The position numbers and the translations under genes are program-made. This document shows, one piece after another, positions 7,911-15,289 of a stretch of DNA of 64,000 nt (position 1 is the first letter of the stretch; every line of letters starts with the position of its first letter). The notes beneath the pieces are model-generated. The model was given only the letters and a program-made list of their open reading frames with translations. It made no database searches and was not told the DNA's origin. This stretch comes from Leifsonia sp. Root1293 (GTDB taxonomy: Bacteria > Actinomycetota > Actinomycetes > Actinomycetales > Microbacteriaceae): positions 1,454,688 to 1,518,687 of the forward strand of contig NZ_LMEH01000001.1 of NCBI RefSeq assembly GCF_001425325.1. The letters are read 5' to 3'.

Positions 7911-8657
7911 CTACGGGCAGCCCCAGTACGTGATTCCGTCGGAGACGATGGGCACCAGGGTGGCTCCGGGGCACGGGCCGCAGTCGTCGTTCACGGGCGC
8001 GTCCGCGGCTGGTGCCGGAGCGCTGGCAGCCGGCTCGGCTGCGGGAGACTCTGCGGCGGCATCCGACTCGGCCCAGCTGTCCGAGGAGGATTCGTCGCTC
8101 CAAGAGACGGCGGCAGAGGCTTCGGCGGCTGCCTGGGCAGCGGCCTCAGCAGCAGCTGCGGCGGCCGCGGCGGCGATGCGGGCATCCTCGGCCTTCTGCC
8201 ACACGGCAACCTCTCCGGTGGTCTTCTTCTCGAGCTCGCGCAGACCGTACACGGCGGCGAGCACGGCGTCGACGTCGGTCGACGTGGCGGCCAACTCGCC
8301 GGCTGCTGCAGTTGACGACTGGAGAGCGGTGCGGGTGGCCTCGGTCGCCTTACCGGCGCTCTGCGACAGGGCGGTGCCGGCGAGGGAGAGTTCGTAGGTC
8401 GCCAGGTCGAGTGCCGACGACAGCCGGGAGGCGGAGAGGTCGACACTGCCGGCGCCGACTCCCACCCTGTGGGAGACCTCGCCGATCGCGGCCGTCCTGG
8501 CCTCGGCGACGCGCTCGGTGCGCTCAGCGGCCTGTGCGGCCGCTGCCGCCGTGGTGCCCGTCGTGAGCACGGCCGTGGCGATGAGAATCGCCACGACCGT
8601 GAACCACGGGCTTCTGGTGCGCTCGGTCGTTGAGTCGTCGGAGCGGTTCGGGAACAT
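7911..8657 (-). CDS. Alanine-rich, coiled-coil membrane-anchored protein of unknown function
   Basis: No family is recognised. The 248-residue product has a short polar N-terminus and one hydrophobic span (WFTVVAILIATAVLTTG). A long Ala-rich helical region with regular charged residues follows and looks like a coiled coil to about residue 165. An Asp/Ser/Glu-rich and then Ala/Pro-rich linker comes next. A short C-terminal motif has three cysteines (DDCGPCPGA and YWGCP). The ATG at 8657 is chosen for its GGAG site 5 nt upstream; an in-frame GTG 33 nt earlier lacks one. This is probably an exported or surface-anchored protein, with the Cys module outside the membrane. Confidence 0.7.
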   Translation of the reverse strand: MFPNRSDDSTTERTRSPWFTVVAILIATAVLTTGTTAAAAAQAAERTERVAEARTAAIGEVSHRVGVGAGSVDLSASRLSSALDLATYELSLAGTALSQSAGKATEATRTALQSSTAAAGELAATSTDVDAVLAAVYGLRELEKKTTGEVAVWQKAEDARIAAAAAAAAAEAAAQAAAEASAAVSWSDESSSDSWAESDAAAESPAAEPAASAPAPAADAPVNDDCGPCPGATLVPIVSDGITYWGCP

Positions 8658-8716
8658 CAGGTCTCCATTCGGGCGACGCGCGGTCGCCACGCAACTGTAG
8701 GGAGTCGGGAGGCAGT

Positions 8717-8746
8717 GCCACCGGCGATGTAGGGGGTGCCGGTGGC
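8717..8746. repeat. 9-bp inverted repeat upstream of the coiled-coil protein gene
   Basis: GCCACCGGC (8717-8725) and GCCGGTGGC (8738-8746) pair perfectly around a 12-nt loop. It lies between the divergently placed 3' end of the oxidase gene and the start of the coiled-coil gene. It could end the oxidase operon or be an operator. Confidence 0.45.
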
Positions 8747-8872
8747 CTCAGGGTGCCAGCGCGGAGAAATCACTGTCAACGCCCCCATGCGAGAAGATCC
8801 GGAGCCCTCACCCGAAGAGGGGGTTAACCGAGATCCGCTCAGTTTGCGCGGAAAGCCAGATCAGCAAGCGTT

Positions 8873-10237
8873 TCAGCCCGAATGGTGAGCGAACCGGGCA
8901 CCCCCCGGACTGGGACGTCCCGGGGTGACGCCCAGAACCCGGTCGAGATACGGGTTCGCGAACATGCCCGTCGGGTCCAGCCTGTCGCGCAGGGCGACGA
9001 AGTCGGTGAAGCGCGGGTACATCGTCGCGAGTTCTGCAGCGTCGAGGTCGTGCATCTTGCCCCAGTGCGGCCGACCGTCGTGGGAGCGCATGATGGCCTC
9101 GACCGCCCCGAAGTACGGGCGGTGGTCCTCCCGGTAGTACCTGTGCACGGCGATGTAGCCCGTGTCGCGACCGGACGCCGTCGACAGCCAGAGGTCGTCT
9201 GCTGCGGCGGATCGCACTTCCAGCGGGAAGGAGACCCGCCAGTCGTTCCGGTCGATGAGCTGGCGGATCTCGCGCATGGCCGACGGCACAGCCTCACGGG
9301 GCAGGGCGTACTCCATCTCCCGGAAGCGCACGGTTCGATTCGTGACGAACACGGAGGGGGCGGCATCCGTGAAGTCGCGATTACCCGAGAACCTCTCGGC
9401 CAGGCGCGCCGTCGACGGCACCGTGCCGGGGAAGGCTGTGCCGAGGGCGCAGAGCATCCTGTACGCGCCGTTCGCCACGAGTTCGTCGTCGACGAAGCGC
9501 GAGACCCTGCCGAGGGGGTGCAGTGGCGCGTCGGCCGGCAGGCGGGTGTTGGTCTTGGTGAGGGCGGTCGCCGTGTGCGGGAACCAGTAGAACTCGAAGT
9601 GGTCGGCGGTGTCGCTGCGCTCCAGGTACTCCTCGAGCACCGCCTCGAGCGGCTCCGGGCGCTCGACGGCATGCAGGGCGAACGCCGGAACCAGTTGCAG
9701 GGTCACGTCGACGACGACGCCTAGGGCGCCGAGACCGAGTGCCGCTGCGCCGAGCAACTCGGGGTTCTCGGTCTCACTGATACGGAGGAGCTCTCCGGAT
9801 GCCGTCACGAGGGTCATGGCGCGGATCTGCGTGGCGATGCCGCCGAACCGACCCCCGGTGCCGTGCGTTCCCGTGGAGGTGGCTCCCGCGATCGACTGCC
9901 TGTCGATGTCGCCCATGTTGGTGAGGCCGAGGCCGTGGGGAGCGAGCAGGCGCGGCAGCTGGTGCAGGCGGGTGCCTGCCGCGAAGGTGACGCGCTGGCG
10001 CTCGGCATCGACGTCGATGATGCCGCTCAGGTCGGTGAGGTCGAGTTGCACGCCCGGGGCGACGGCGATACCGGTGAACGAGTGTCCCGCTCCGACCGGC
10101 TTCAGGCGCATGCCCGTGCGCGCGGCAGCCTCGACTGCACGCTGCACCGCTCCCGTCGTCGCCGGACGCTCGACCCGCGCCGGACGCACCGACTCCGTTC
10201 GTGCCCAGTTGCGCCAGACGGCGCCGCTCGCGCTCAC
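8873..10237 (-). CDS. FAD-linked sugar-1,4-lactone oxidase (D-arabinono-lactone oxidase family)
   Basis: This 454-residue flavoprotein has an N-terminal PCMH FAD-binding domain and a C-terminal ALO domain. Visible marks are VGAGHSFTGIA, where the His is the usual site of covalent flavin attachment, the glycine-rich segment TSTGTHGTGGRFGG, and the C-terminal HWGKMHDL followed by RLDPTGMFANPYL. Relatives oxidise aldono- or gulono-lactones or alditols; the substrate here is unknown. The GTG start overlaps the upstream gene's TGA by 4 nt. That makes it the last gene of a coupled operon with a fold-III PLP enzyme, an MFS transporter and TetR. Confidence 0.87.
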   Translation of the reverse strand: MSASGAVWRNWARTESVRPARVERPATTGAVQRAVEAAARTGMRLKPVGAGHSFTGIAVAPGVQLDLTDLSGIIDVDAERQRVTFAAGTRLHQLPRLLAPHGLGLTNMGDIDRQSIAGATSTGTHGTGGRFGGIATQIRAMTLVTASGELLRISETENPELLGAAALGLGALGVVVDVTLQLVPAFALHAVERPEPLEAVLEEYLERSDTADHFEFYWFPHTATALTKTNTRLPADAPLHPLGRVSRFVDDELVANGAYRMLCALGTAFPGTVPSTARLAERFSGNRDFTDAAPSVFVTNRTVRFREMEYALPREAVPSAMREIRQLIDRNDWRVSFPLEVRSAAADDLWLSTASGRDTGYIAVHRYYREDHRPYFGAVEAIMRSHDGRPHWGKMHDLDAAELATMYPRFTDFVALRDRLDPTGMFANPYLDRVLGVTPGRPSPGGARFAHHSG

Positions 10238-11511
10238 AGGAACGCCTTCCCTTCTCCCCGGTAGGTGGGAGTGGTGCCGACGACGGTGTCGCCGTCGACG
10301 AGGGCGAAGTCGTTGAGGTGCTCGGAGAGCTCCCCCGACTTGGTGTGGCGCATCCAGACCCTGTCGCCGGGTCGCAGGGTTCTGGCGGCTCGACCGGTGA
10401 CGGGAGTCTGCACCTCTCCGGCAGACTCGCGCGGTGCCATCGAGAGGCGGGCGGGCCAGACGATCTTCGGCAGCCGGTCGGGCGCGGGAGGGCCGGAGGC
10501 GATCCAGCCGCCGCCGAGGATGGTCGCTGTGTCCGGTGCCGGGCGCCGCACGATCGACATCGCGAACGACGCGGCCGGGGCCGGCGTGAACCGGCTGTAG
10601 TTGTCGAACAGGTGTCCGCCGAAGATGCCACTGCCTGCGCCGATCTCGGTGACGGAGCCGTCGTCGTGGGTCGACTCGAGCGAGCCGGTGCCCCCGCCGT
10701 TGACGAACTCGAGGTCGGCGATGCGTCGCACAGCCGCAACCGCAGAGGCCCGCCGGGCATGCAGCTCCTCGATGGACTGCGACTGCATCCAGCGCTTCAG
10801 GGCTCCGTCGAGCGGCTTGCCGATGGGCTGATCGCCGACCCCGGCGATCTGCGCCTCGTAGGCCATCATTCCGACGAGCGTGAAACCCGGACGTCCCTCG
10901 ATGTACTGCGCGAGCGATGCCGCGGCGTCGGCGTCGTGCACGGGCGACCGCAGGACGCCGATGTGACCGAGCACGGCGGAATTCCACGAGGCGTCGAGTT
11001 CGAGGCAGACCCGGATGTCCTCGCGGAGCGCGGGCGGCAGCACGGCATCGACGATGTCGAGCTGCGCCGGCGAGTCGACCATGATCGTCACCCTCGCGGC
11101 GAGCTCGGGCGACGTGGCGAGGCGACGGATGGCCTCCCGGTCGACCGTCGGATAGCCGACGACGACGTCGTCGACGGTCTCGGCGAGCCACAGGGCCTCC
11201 GCGAGCGTGTAGCCGAGCACTCCCCTGTATCCGGGAAGCTGCAGCAGTTCCTCGATGACGCTGCGCACCCGGATCGACTTGCTCGCCACCCTGATGGGCG
11301 TGCCTCCGGCCCTGCGCAGCATGTCGTGCGCGTTGTGCCGGAGGGCGTCGAGGCTCAGCACGCCGAACGGCGGGTCGAGTTCTGCGGTGGCGCGGTCGAG
11401 GCTCGACCAGAACGGTCCGGTCTCGAGCCAGGGCTGCCCATCGGGCACGCGATCCAGGCCGAGGAGGGTTGCATCCCGGGCGGCACCGGCCGCACTCTGC
11501 ACGGCGGCCAT
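10234..11511 (-). CDS. Fold-type III PLP enzyme (alanine racemase-like N domain; amino acid deaminase/aldolase type)
   Basis: This 425-residue protein has an alanine-racemase-like TIM barrel. The PLP lysine is Lys78 in RVASKSIRV, after a short N-terminal extension. The C-terminal D-threonine-aldolase/D-serine-dehydratase-like domain has VNGGGTGS, then GAGSGIFGGHLFD, then GDRVWMRHTKSGE, where the His is a probable metal ligand of that domain. The family acts on D-amino acids or beta-hydroxy amino acids. The ATG overlaps the MFS stop by 1 nt (TGATG) and the stop overlaps the oxidase start by 4 nt. This coupling implies one pathway; substrate unknown. Confidence 0.82.
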   Translation of the reverse strand: MAAVQSAAGAARDATLLGLDRVPDGQPWLETGPFWSSLDRATAELDPPFGVLSLDALRHNAHDMLRRAGGTPIRVASKSIRVRSVIEELLQLPGYRGVLGYTLAEALWLAETVDDVVVGYPTVDREAIRRLATSPELAARVTIMVDSPAQLDIVDAVLPPALREDIRVCLELDASWNSAVLGHIGVLRSPVHDADAAASLAQYIEGRPGFTLVGMMAYEAQIAGVGDQPIGKPLDGALKRWMQSQSIEELHARRASAVAAVRRIADLEFVNGGGTGSLESTHDDGSVTEIGAGSGIFGGHLFDNYSRFTPAPAASFAMSIVRRPAPDTATILGGGWIASGPPAPDRLPKIVWPARLSMAPRESAGEVQTPVTGRAARTLRPGDRVWMRHTKSGELSEHLNDFALVDGDTVVGTTPTYRGEGKAFL

Positions 11512-12773
11512 CAGCGCACGCTCTTCACGCGCGTCACGGCAAGGGCGCCGAGGGCCGCGCAGACGGCCGCGACGAGGAAGAGTCCGGTGAAGCCGCCCAT
11601 CATGGCGACGAGACCGGCTCCGATCAGGGGCGCTATGGCCTGGGGGACGGCCGAGGCGATGTTCATGATTCCGAGGTCCTTTCCGCGGTGCTCCGGGTCG
11701 GGGAGCACCTGGGTGGCGAGTGCCTGATCGACGGAGAGGAAGCATCCGTAGCCGAGCCCCAGAAGGGCCGCAGCAAAGAGTGCCACCGTGAAGTCGGGGA
11801 AGAAGGCGAGCAGCACCGCGGCGACGGCCTGCAGCACCGAGGCCACGATGACGAAGAGCTTGCGACGACCGAGCTTGTCGGAGAGCCTGCCGAGCACGAG
11901 CGCGGCCAGGATGACGAAGACCATGTAGACCGCCGTGAGCAGGAGCAGGTCGCCCTCGGCATCAGTCCGGTCGAGTCCGAACATGAGAAAGTACAGCAGC
12001 AGCGTGGTTCCGAAGGCGTTGCCGAAGTTGACCAGGATGCGGCCGAGCAGGGTCCAGCCGAAGTCGGGGTGCTCCCGTGGACTGATCCACAGGCTGCCGA
12101 CGACGCCCCGAGCCGAGACGCGCTCGCGCTGCGCCGGCTCGAGCACGGCATCCGGTCGCATCAGGAAGGGGATGGTGAACACCAGCAGCAGCACGGCGAC
12201 GAGGGCATAGCCGGCGAGCACGGTCAGCGACAGCAGCGTCACCAGCAGGATGCCCAGGATGGTGCCGATCGCCTGAGGCGCCGAGAGCCAGCCCGAGACG
12301 TAGCCGCGCTGGTCGACCGGCACCCTGTCGGAGATGGTGGCGGTGAGTGCCGCCGTCATGACGCAGAAGCCTGAGAGCGAGAGCACCCAGAACACGCCGA
12401 TCCCGACGAGGCTGTGCTGCAGCCCGAGCAGCACGAGCGAGACGGCGAAGCCCAGCGCTCCCCCGGCGATCCACGGGCGACGACGCCCGAACCGCGACGT
12501 CGTCCGATCGGACAGCGCGCCGGTGAGGGGGTAGACGATCACGGCGAAGAGGCCGGCGATGCCCGAGATGATCCCGAAGGCCACCACGCTGTCGATCCAG
12601 TTCTGCGGATGCAGCTCGTCGTCGATCTGCAGCGGCAGCAGTAACTGGATCGGCGTAAGCTGCGCCATCCAGATGCCGAGCCAGGCCGCGCCGAACGCTG
12701 CGATCCAGGCACCGGTCACCCGCTGGGTCGGTTCGCTGAAGACGGCCGGTTGCGCTGTCGAGGTGGTGGTCAT
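11511..12773 (-). CDS. MFS transporter (putative substrate importer/exporter of the PLP-oxidase operon)
   Basis: This 420-residue transporter has about 12 spans. After the second span it carries LSDRTTSRFGRRRPWIAGG, an MFS loop of the sugar-cation (GPH/SLC45-like) kind, and the equivalent LGRLSDKLGRRKLF appears in the second half. The gene is coupled to tetR upstream (ATGA overlap) and to the PLP enzyme downstream (TGATG). The RRPWI motif points to a solute such as a glycoside or disaccharide more than to a drug, which would fit a sugar-lactone oxidase partner. This is an inference. Confidence 0.82.
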   Translation of the reverse strand: MTTTSTAQPAVFSEPTQRVTGAWIAAFGAAWLGIWMAQLTPIQLLLPLQIDDELHPQNWIDSVVAFGIISGIAGLFAVIVYPLTGALSDRTTSRFGRRRPWIAGGALGFAVSLVLLGLQHSLVGIGVFWVLSLSGFCVMTAALTATISDRVPVDQRGYVSGWLSAPQAIGTILGILLVTLLSLTVLAGYALVAVLLLVFTIPFLMRPDAVLEPAQRERVSARGVVGSLWISPREHPDFGWTLLGRILVNFGNAFGTTLLLYFLMFGLDRTDAEGDLLLLTAVYMVFVILAALVLGRLSDKLGRRKLFVIVASVLQAVAAVLLAFFPDFTVALFAAALLGLGYGCFLSVDQALATQVLPDPEHRGKDLGIMNIASAVPQAIAPLIGAGLVAMMGGFTGLFLVAAVCAALGALAVTRVKSVR

Positions 12774-13366
12774 CGTGTGTGCGCCATTCCTGCGACCAGG
12801 GCGGCCGCGTTGTCGATGAGGTGACCGGCGGCCGTGTCGTCACGGTCGACCAGCCACGACAGGGTGAGACCGTCCGTGAGGGCGACCAGCAGGCGCGCGA
12901 CCTCGTCGACGGGGCGGTTCCATTCGCTGCCGGTGTGCTCGGCGGCGAAAGTCAGGGCGGCAGCGGCGAGGGCGTGGTAGCCGTCGTACTGCTCCCGCGC
13001 GAGGTGGCGCATGTCAGGGGTGCGCAGGGCGTAGAGGGCCAGCTCGTTGACGGCCTGCTCGCGCTCGGGATCGGCGCGCAGCAGGTCGAAGTAGCGTTGC
13101 AGTCCCGCTCGGGCCACGTCCTCGAGCGAGCCGACCTCGATGTCGTCCGGAAGGATGGCACCGCGTTCCTCGGCGATGACCCAGCGCACGACCTCGGCCA
13201 TGAGCTCGCCGTGCGAGGTGAAGGCGTAGTGGAAGCTGGCGAGCGACATCCCGGCCTCCGCGACGATCGCTCTCGTCGTCGCGGCGGAGACTCCCCCGCG
13301 CCCGATGACCTGCACGGCGGCCAGCACGAGCGCGACACGACGCTCGGATGCGGGTATGCGCGGCAT
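12770..13366 (-). CDS. TetR family transcriptional regulator of the MFS-PLP-oxidase operon
   Basis: This 198-residue regulator has the N-terminal helix-turn-helix ATTRAIVAEAGMSLASFHYAF and a C-terminal domain close to the TetR_C_6/BetI-like type (VDEVARLLVALTDGLTLSWL). A GAGGAG site lies 6 nt before the ATG. It is the first gene of a four-gene operon with overlapping stops and starts. A 20-nt near-perfect palindrome sits 30 nt upstream and is the probable operator, so the operon is likely autorepressed. The inducer is unknown, perhaps the transported solute. Confidence 0.87.
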   Translation of the reverse strand: MPRIPASERRVALVLAAVQVIGRGGVSAATTRAIVAEAGMSLASFHYAFTSHGELMAEVVRWVIAEERGAILPDDIEVGSLEDVARAGLQRYFDLLRADPEREQAVNELALYALRTPDMRHLAREQYDGYHALAAAALTFAAEHTGSEWNRPVDEVARLLVALTDGLTLSWLVDRDDTAAGHLIDNAAALVAGMAHTR

Positions 13367-13395
13367 GGCGACTCCTCACACGACAACGGGCAACA

Positions 13396-13415
13396 AGTGG
13401 GACGATCGACCCACT
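13396..13415. promoter_or_regulatory. 20-nt near-perfect palindrome, candidate TetR operator
   Basis: AGTGGG and CCCACT flank ACGATCGA, giving an 18-of-20 palindrome centred on CGATCG, 30 nt upstream of the tetR start. Confidence 0.6.
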
Positions 13416-13499
13416 CGGAGGCGATGACTCAGTATGCACCATGCCGGCGGATGCGGCAGCGCGTGTCGCGTGGGTCTGCGTGATCAGCCATCCGAGCTG

Positions 13500-13559
13500 T
13501 CGAGACCGGAGTACGTGTGGGTGGAAGGCACCCAGCACCCGCAACGAGTGCGTTCTCGG
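13500..13559. repeat. REPIN-like palindromic element, 24-12-24 nt, remote copy
   Basis: Two 24-nt arms face outward: 13500-13523 on the minus strand and 13536-13559 on the plus strand, with 12 nt between them. The plus arm reads CACCCGCAACG then AGTGCGTTCTCGG. The minus arm reads CACCCACACG then TACTCCGGTCTCGA. The same arm sequence and the same 12-nt spacing recur at 44393-44452. The element lies between the TetR gene and the tRNA with anticodon UAA. Confidence 0.65.
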
Positions 13560-13601
13560 GGAATGTGGCCGGAGCGGCCGATCTCAGAACAGCTCGCCCT
13601 G

Positions 13602-13675
13602 TGCTCCCGCAGGGACTCGAACCCTGACTGAAGCGATTTTAAGTCGCCTGCCTCTGCCGATTGGGCTACGGGAGC
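13602..13675 (-). tRNA. tRNA with anticodon UAA (Leu by the code), short variable arm
   Basis: A complete cloverleaf can be drawn. The acceptor stem is GCTCCCG/CGGGAGC, the D arm contains GG, and the anticodon stem is GGCGA/TCGCT around loop CTTAAAA. The anticodon TAA is at 13641-13639. The T arm is CAGGG-TTCGAGT-CCCTG and the discriminator is A. CCA is not encoded. The variable region is only 5 nt (TCAGT), so this is class I geometry of 74 nt, whereas leucine tRNAs normally have a long variable arm. The A discriminator agrees with leucine. It would read the rare TTA codon. Confidence 0.85.
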
Positions 13676-13706
13676 CGGAGGTGTACCGAGGCCAACCTAC
13701 AAGAAA

Positions 13707-13748
13707 CGCCCCGCCCGGTCCTTCGGAGCGAAGGAACGGGGCGGGGCG
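13707..13748. terminator. Two-step hairpin after ndh
   Basis: A 10-bp GC stem (13707-13716 with 13739-13748) encloses an inner CCTTCG/CGAAGG stem. It lies just after the ndh stop on the minus strand and before the tRNA gene, and is a good terminator for the eno-to-ndh run. Confidence 0.8.
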
Positions 13749-13764
13749 ATTCGTGACGTGACTG

Positions 13765-15249
13765 CTAGGACTTGGCGCTGGCTCGCTCCGCTGCTGCGGG
13801 CTCGACGGATGCCTCGGCTGCCGGCGCGGCCTTCGCTGCGGCGGGCTTGCGCTTGGCCGGAGCCTTCTTCGGTGCCGCCTCGACGGCCGGAGCCGCGGGA
13901 GCTGCCGGAGCGACGGGTGCGGCTGCCGGGGGCTTCGGGCGTGCGGCGAACTCCTCGAACACGGCGCGCGGGTGCTGCACGGCCTCGATGGCGACGATGT
14001 CGCGGCCGAGGAAGAAGTTGGCGACCCAGCCGCCGACGACTCGGAGCTTGCGCTCCCAGCTGGGCATGGCCAGGCCGTGGTAGCCGCGATGGGCCACCCA
14101 CGCCGGGAAGCCCTTGATCGCGAGCTTGCCCGACTGGAACACGCCGATGCCGAGGCCGAGGCCGGCCACGGCGCCGAGGTTCTTGTGCTTGTACTCCTTG
14201 GGGCCCTCGCCACGGAGCACGGCGACGAGGTTCTTCGCGAGCAGCTTGCCCTGGCGAACCGCGTGCTGGGCGTTCGGAACGCAGTAGCCGCCGACTCCGC
14301 CGCCGGAGAGGTCGGGGACGGCCGAGACGTCGCCGGCGCCCCATGCACCCTCGATCCACTCGTCCTCGGTTCCGACGCGGAGGTCGGCGCGCACCTTGAG
14401 GCGCCCGCGCTCCTCGATCGGGAGGTCGGTGTTGCGCACGATGGTCGGGTTGGCCATGACGCCGGCGGTCCAGACGATGAGGTCGGACTCGAAGGACTCA
14501 CCGGTCGAGAGCTCGATCTTGCCGTCGACCGCGCTGGCGAGCTGCGTGTCGAGGTGGATCTGCGCACCGCGCTGGTCGAGGTTCTTGATGACCCAGTGGC
14601 TGGTCTCGAGGGATACCTCGGGCATGATGCGTCCCATGGCCTCGATGAGGTGGAAGTGCGTGTCCTCGAAGGAGATCGTCGGGTACTTCGGGATGAGTGC
14701 GCTCGCAAGAGACCGCAGCTCGGCGAAGATCTCGATGCCGGCGAAACCGCCGCCGACCACGGTGAAGGTGAGCAGACGGTCGCGCTCGGGTCCGGCGGGG
14801 AGCATGGACGCCTTGTCGAAGTTGGTCAGCACGCGCTGGTGGATCGCGGCGGCCTCCTCGATGGTCTTCAGGCCGATCGCGTTGTCGGCGATGCCCGGGA
14901 TCGGGAAGGTGCGCGAGACGGCACCGGCCGTGACGACGACGATGTCGTAGTCGAGCTGGTACGGCTCGCCCGCGATGGGCTCGATCGTGACCTGCTTGTC
15001 GGCGTGGTTGATGTTGGTGACCTTGGCCGCGAGGATCGTCGTCTTCTTGAGGTGACGACGGTGGGACACCACGGCGTGACGGGGCTCGATGGAACCGGCG
15101 GCAACCTCGGGGAGGAACGGCTGGTACGTCATGTAGGGCAGCGGGTCGACGATCGTGACCTCGGCTTCGCCCTTGCGCAGCTGCTTCTCGAGTTTCCAGG
15201 CGGTGTAGAACCCGGCGTAGCCTCCGCCGACGATCAGAATTCTGGGCAC
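13765..15249 (-). CDS. ndh: Type II NADH:quinone dehydrogenase-like FAD oxidoreductase with Ala/Pro/Lys tail
   Basis: This 494-residue flavoprotein resembles NDH-2, the non-proton-pumping enzyme that passes electrons from NADH to quinone at the membrane face. It has an FAD fold ILIVGGGYAGFYTAWKLE at the N-terminus, an NADH fold TVVGGGFAGIEIFAEL near 175, and WGAGDVSAVPDLSGGG, then VPNAQHAVRQGKLLA. Residues from about 437 to the end form an extension of Ala, Pro and Lys (for example KKAPAKRKPAAAKAAPAAE) that the core family lacks. The GTG start is set by the FAD motif next to it and an AGGAGA site. It lies 40 nt after the S8 protease gene. Confidence 0.88.
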   Translation of the reverse strand: MPRILIVGGGYAGFYTAWKLEKQLRKGEAEVTIVDPLPYMTYQPFLPEVAAGSIEPRHAVVSHRRHLKKTTILAAKVTNINHADKQVTIEPIAGEPYQLDYDIVVVTAGAVSRTFPIPGIADNAIGLKTIEEAAAIHQRVLTNFDKASMLPAGPERDRLLTFTVVGGGFAGIEIFAELRSLASALIPKYPTISFEDTHFHLIEAMGRIMPEVSLETSHWVIKNLDQRGAQIHLDTQLASAVDGKIELSTGESFESDLIVWTAGVMANPTIVRNTDLPIEERGRLKVRADLRVGTEDEWIEGAWGAGDVSAVPDLSGGGVGGYCVPNAQHAVRQGKLLAKNLVAVLRGEGPKEYKHKNLGAVAGLGLGIGVFQSGKLAIKGFPAWVAHRGYHGLAMPSWERKLRVVGGWVANFFLGRDIVAIEAVQHPRAVFEEFAARPKPPAAAPVAPAAPAAPAVEAAPKKAPAKRKPAAAKAAPAAEASVEPAAAERASAKS

Positions 15250-15289
15250 AGTGGAACGGTCTCCTACATGATCACGTTGGTGCGGATCG

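Noticed and set aside
10232-11191. N-terminal extension of the lactone oxidase reading back over the PLP enzyme gene
   Set aside because: The extension is Arg-rich and out of frame with the real upstream gene. The GTGA overlap and the FAD domain fix the start at 10237.
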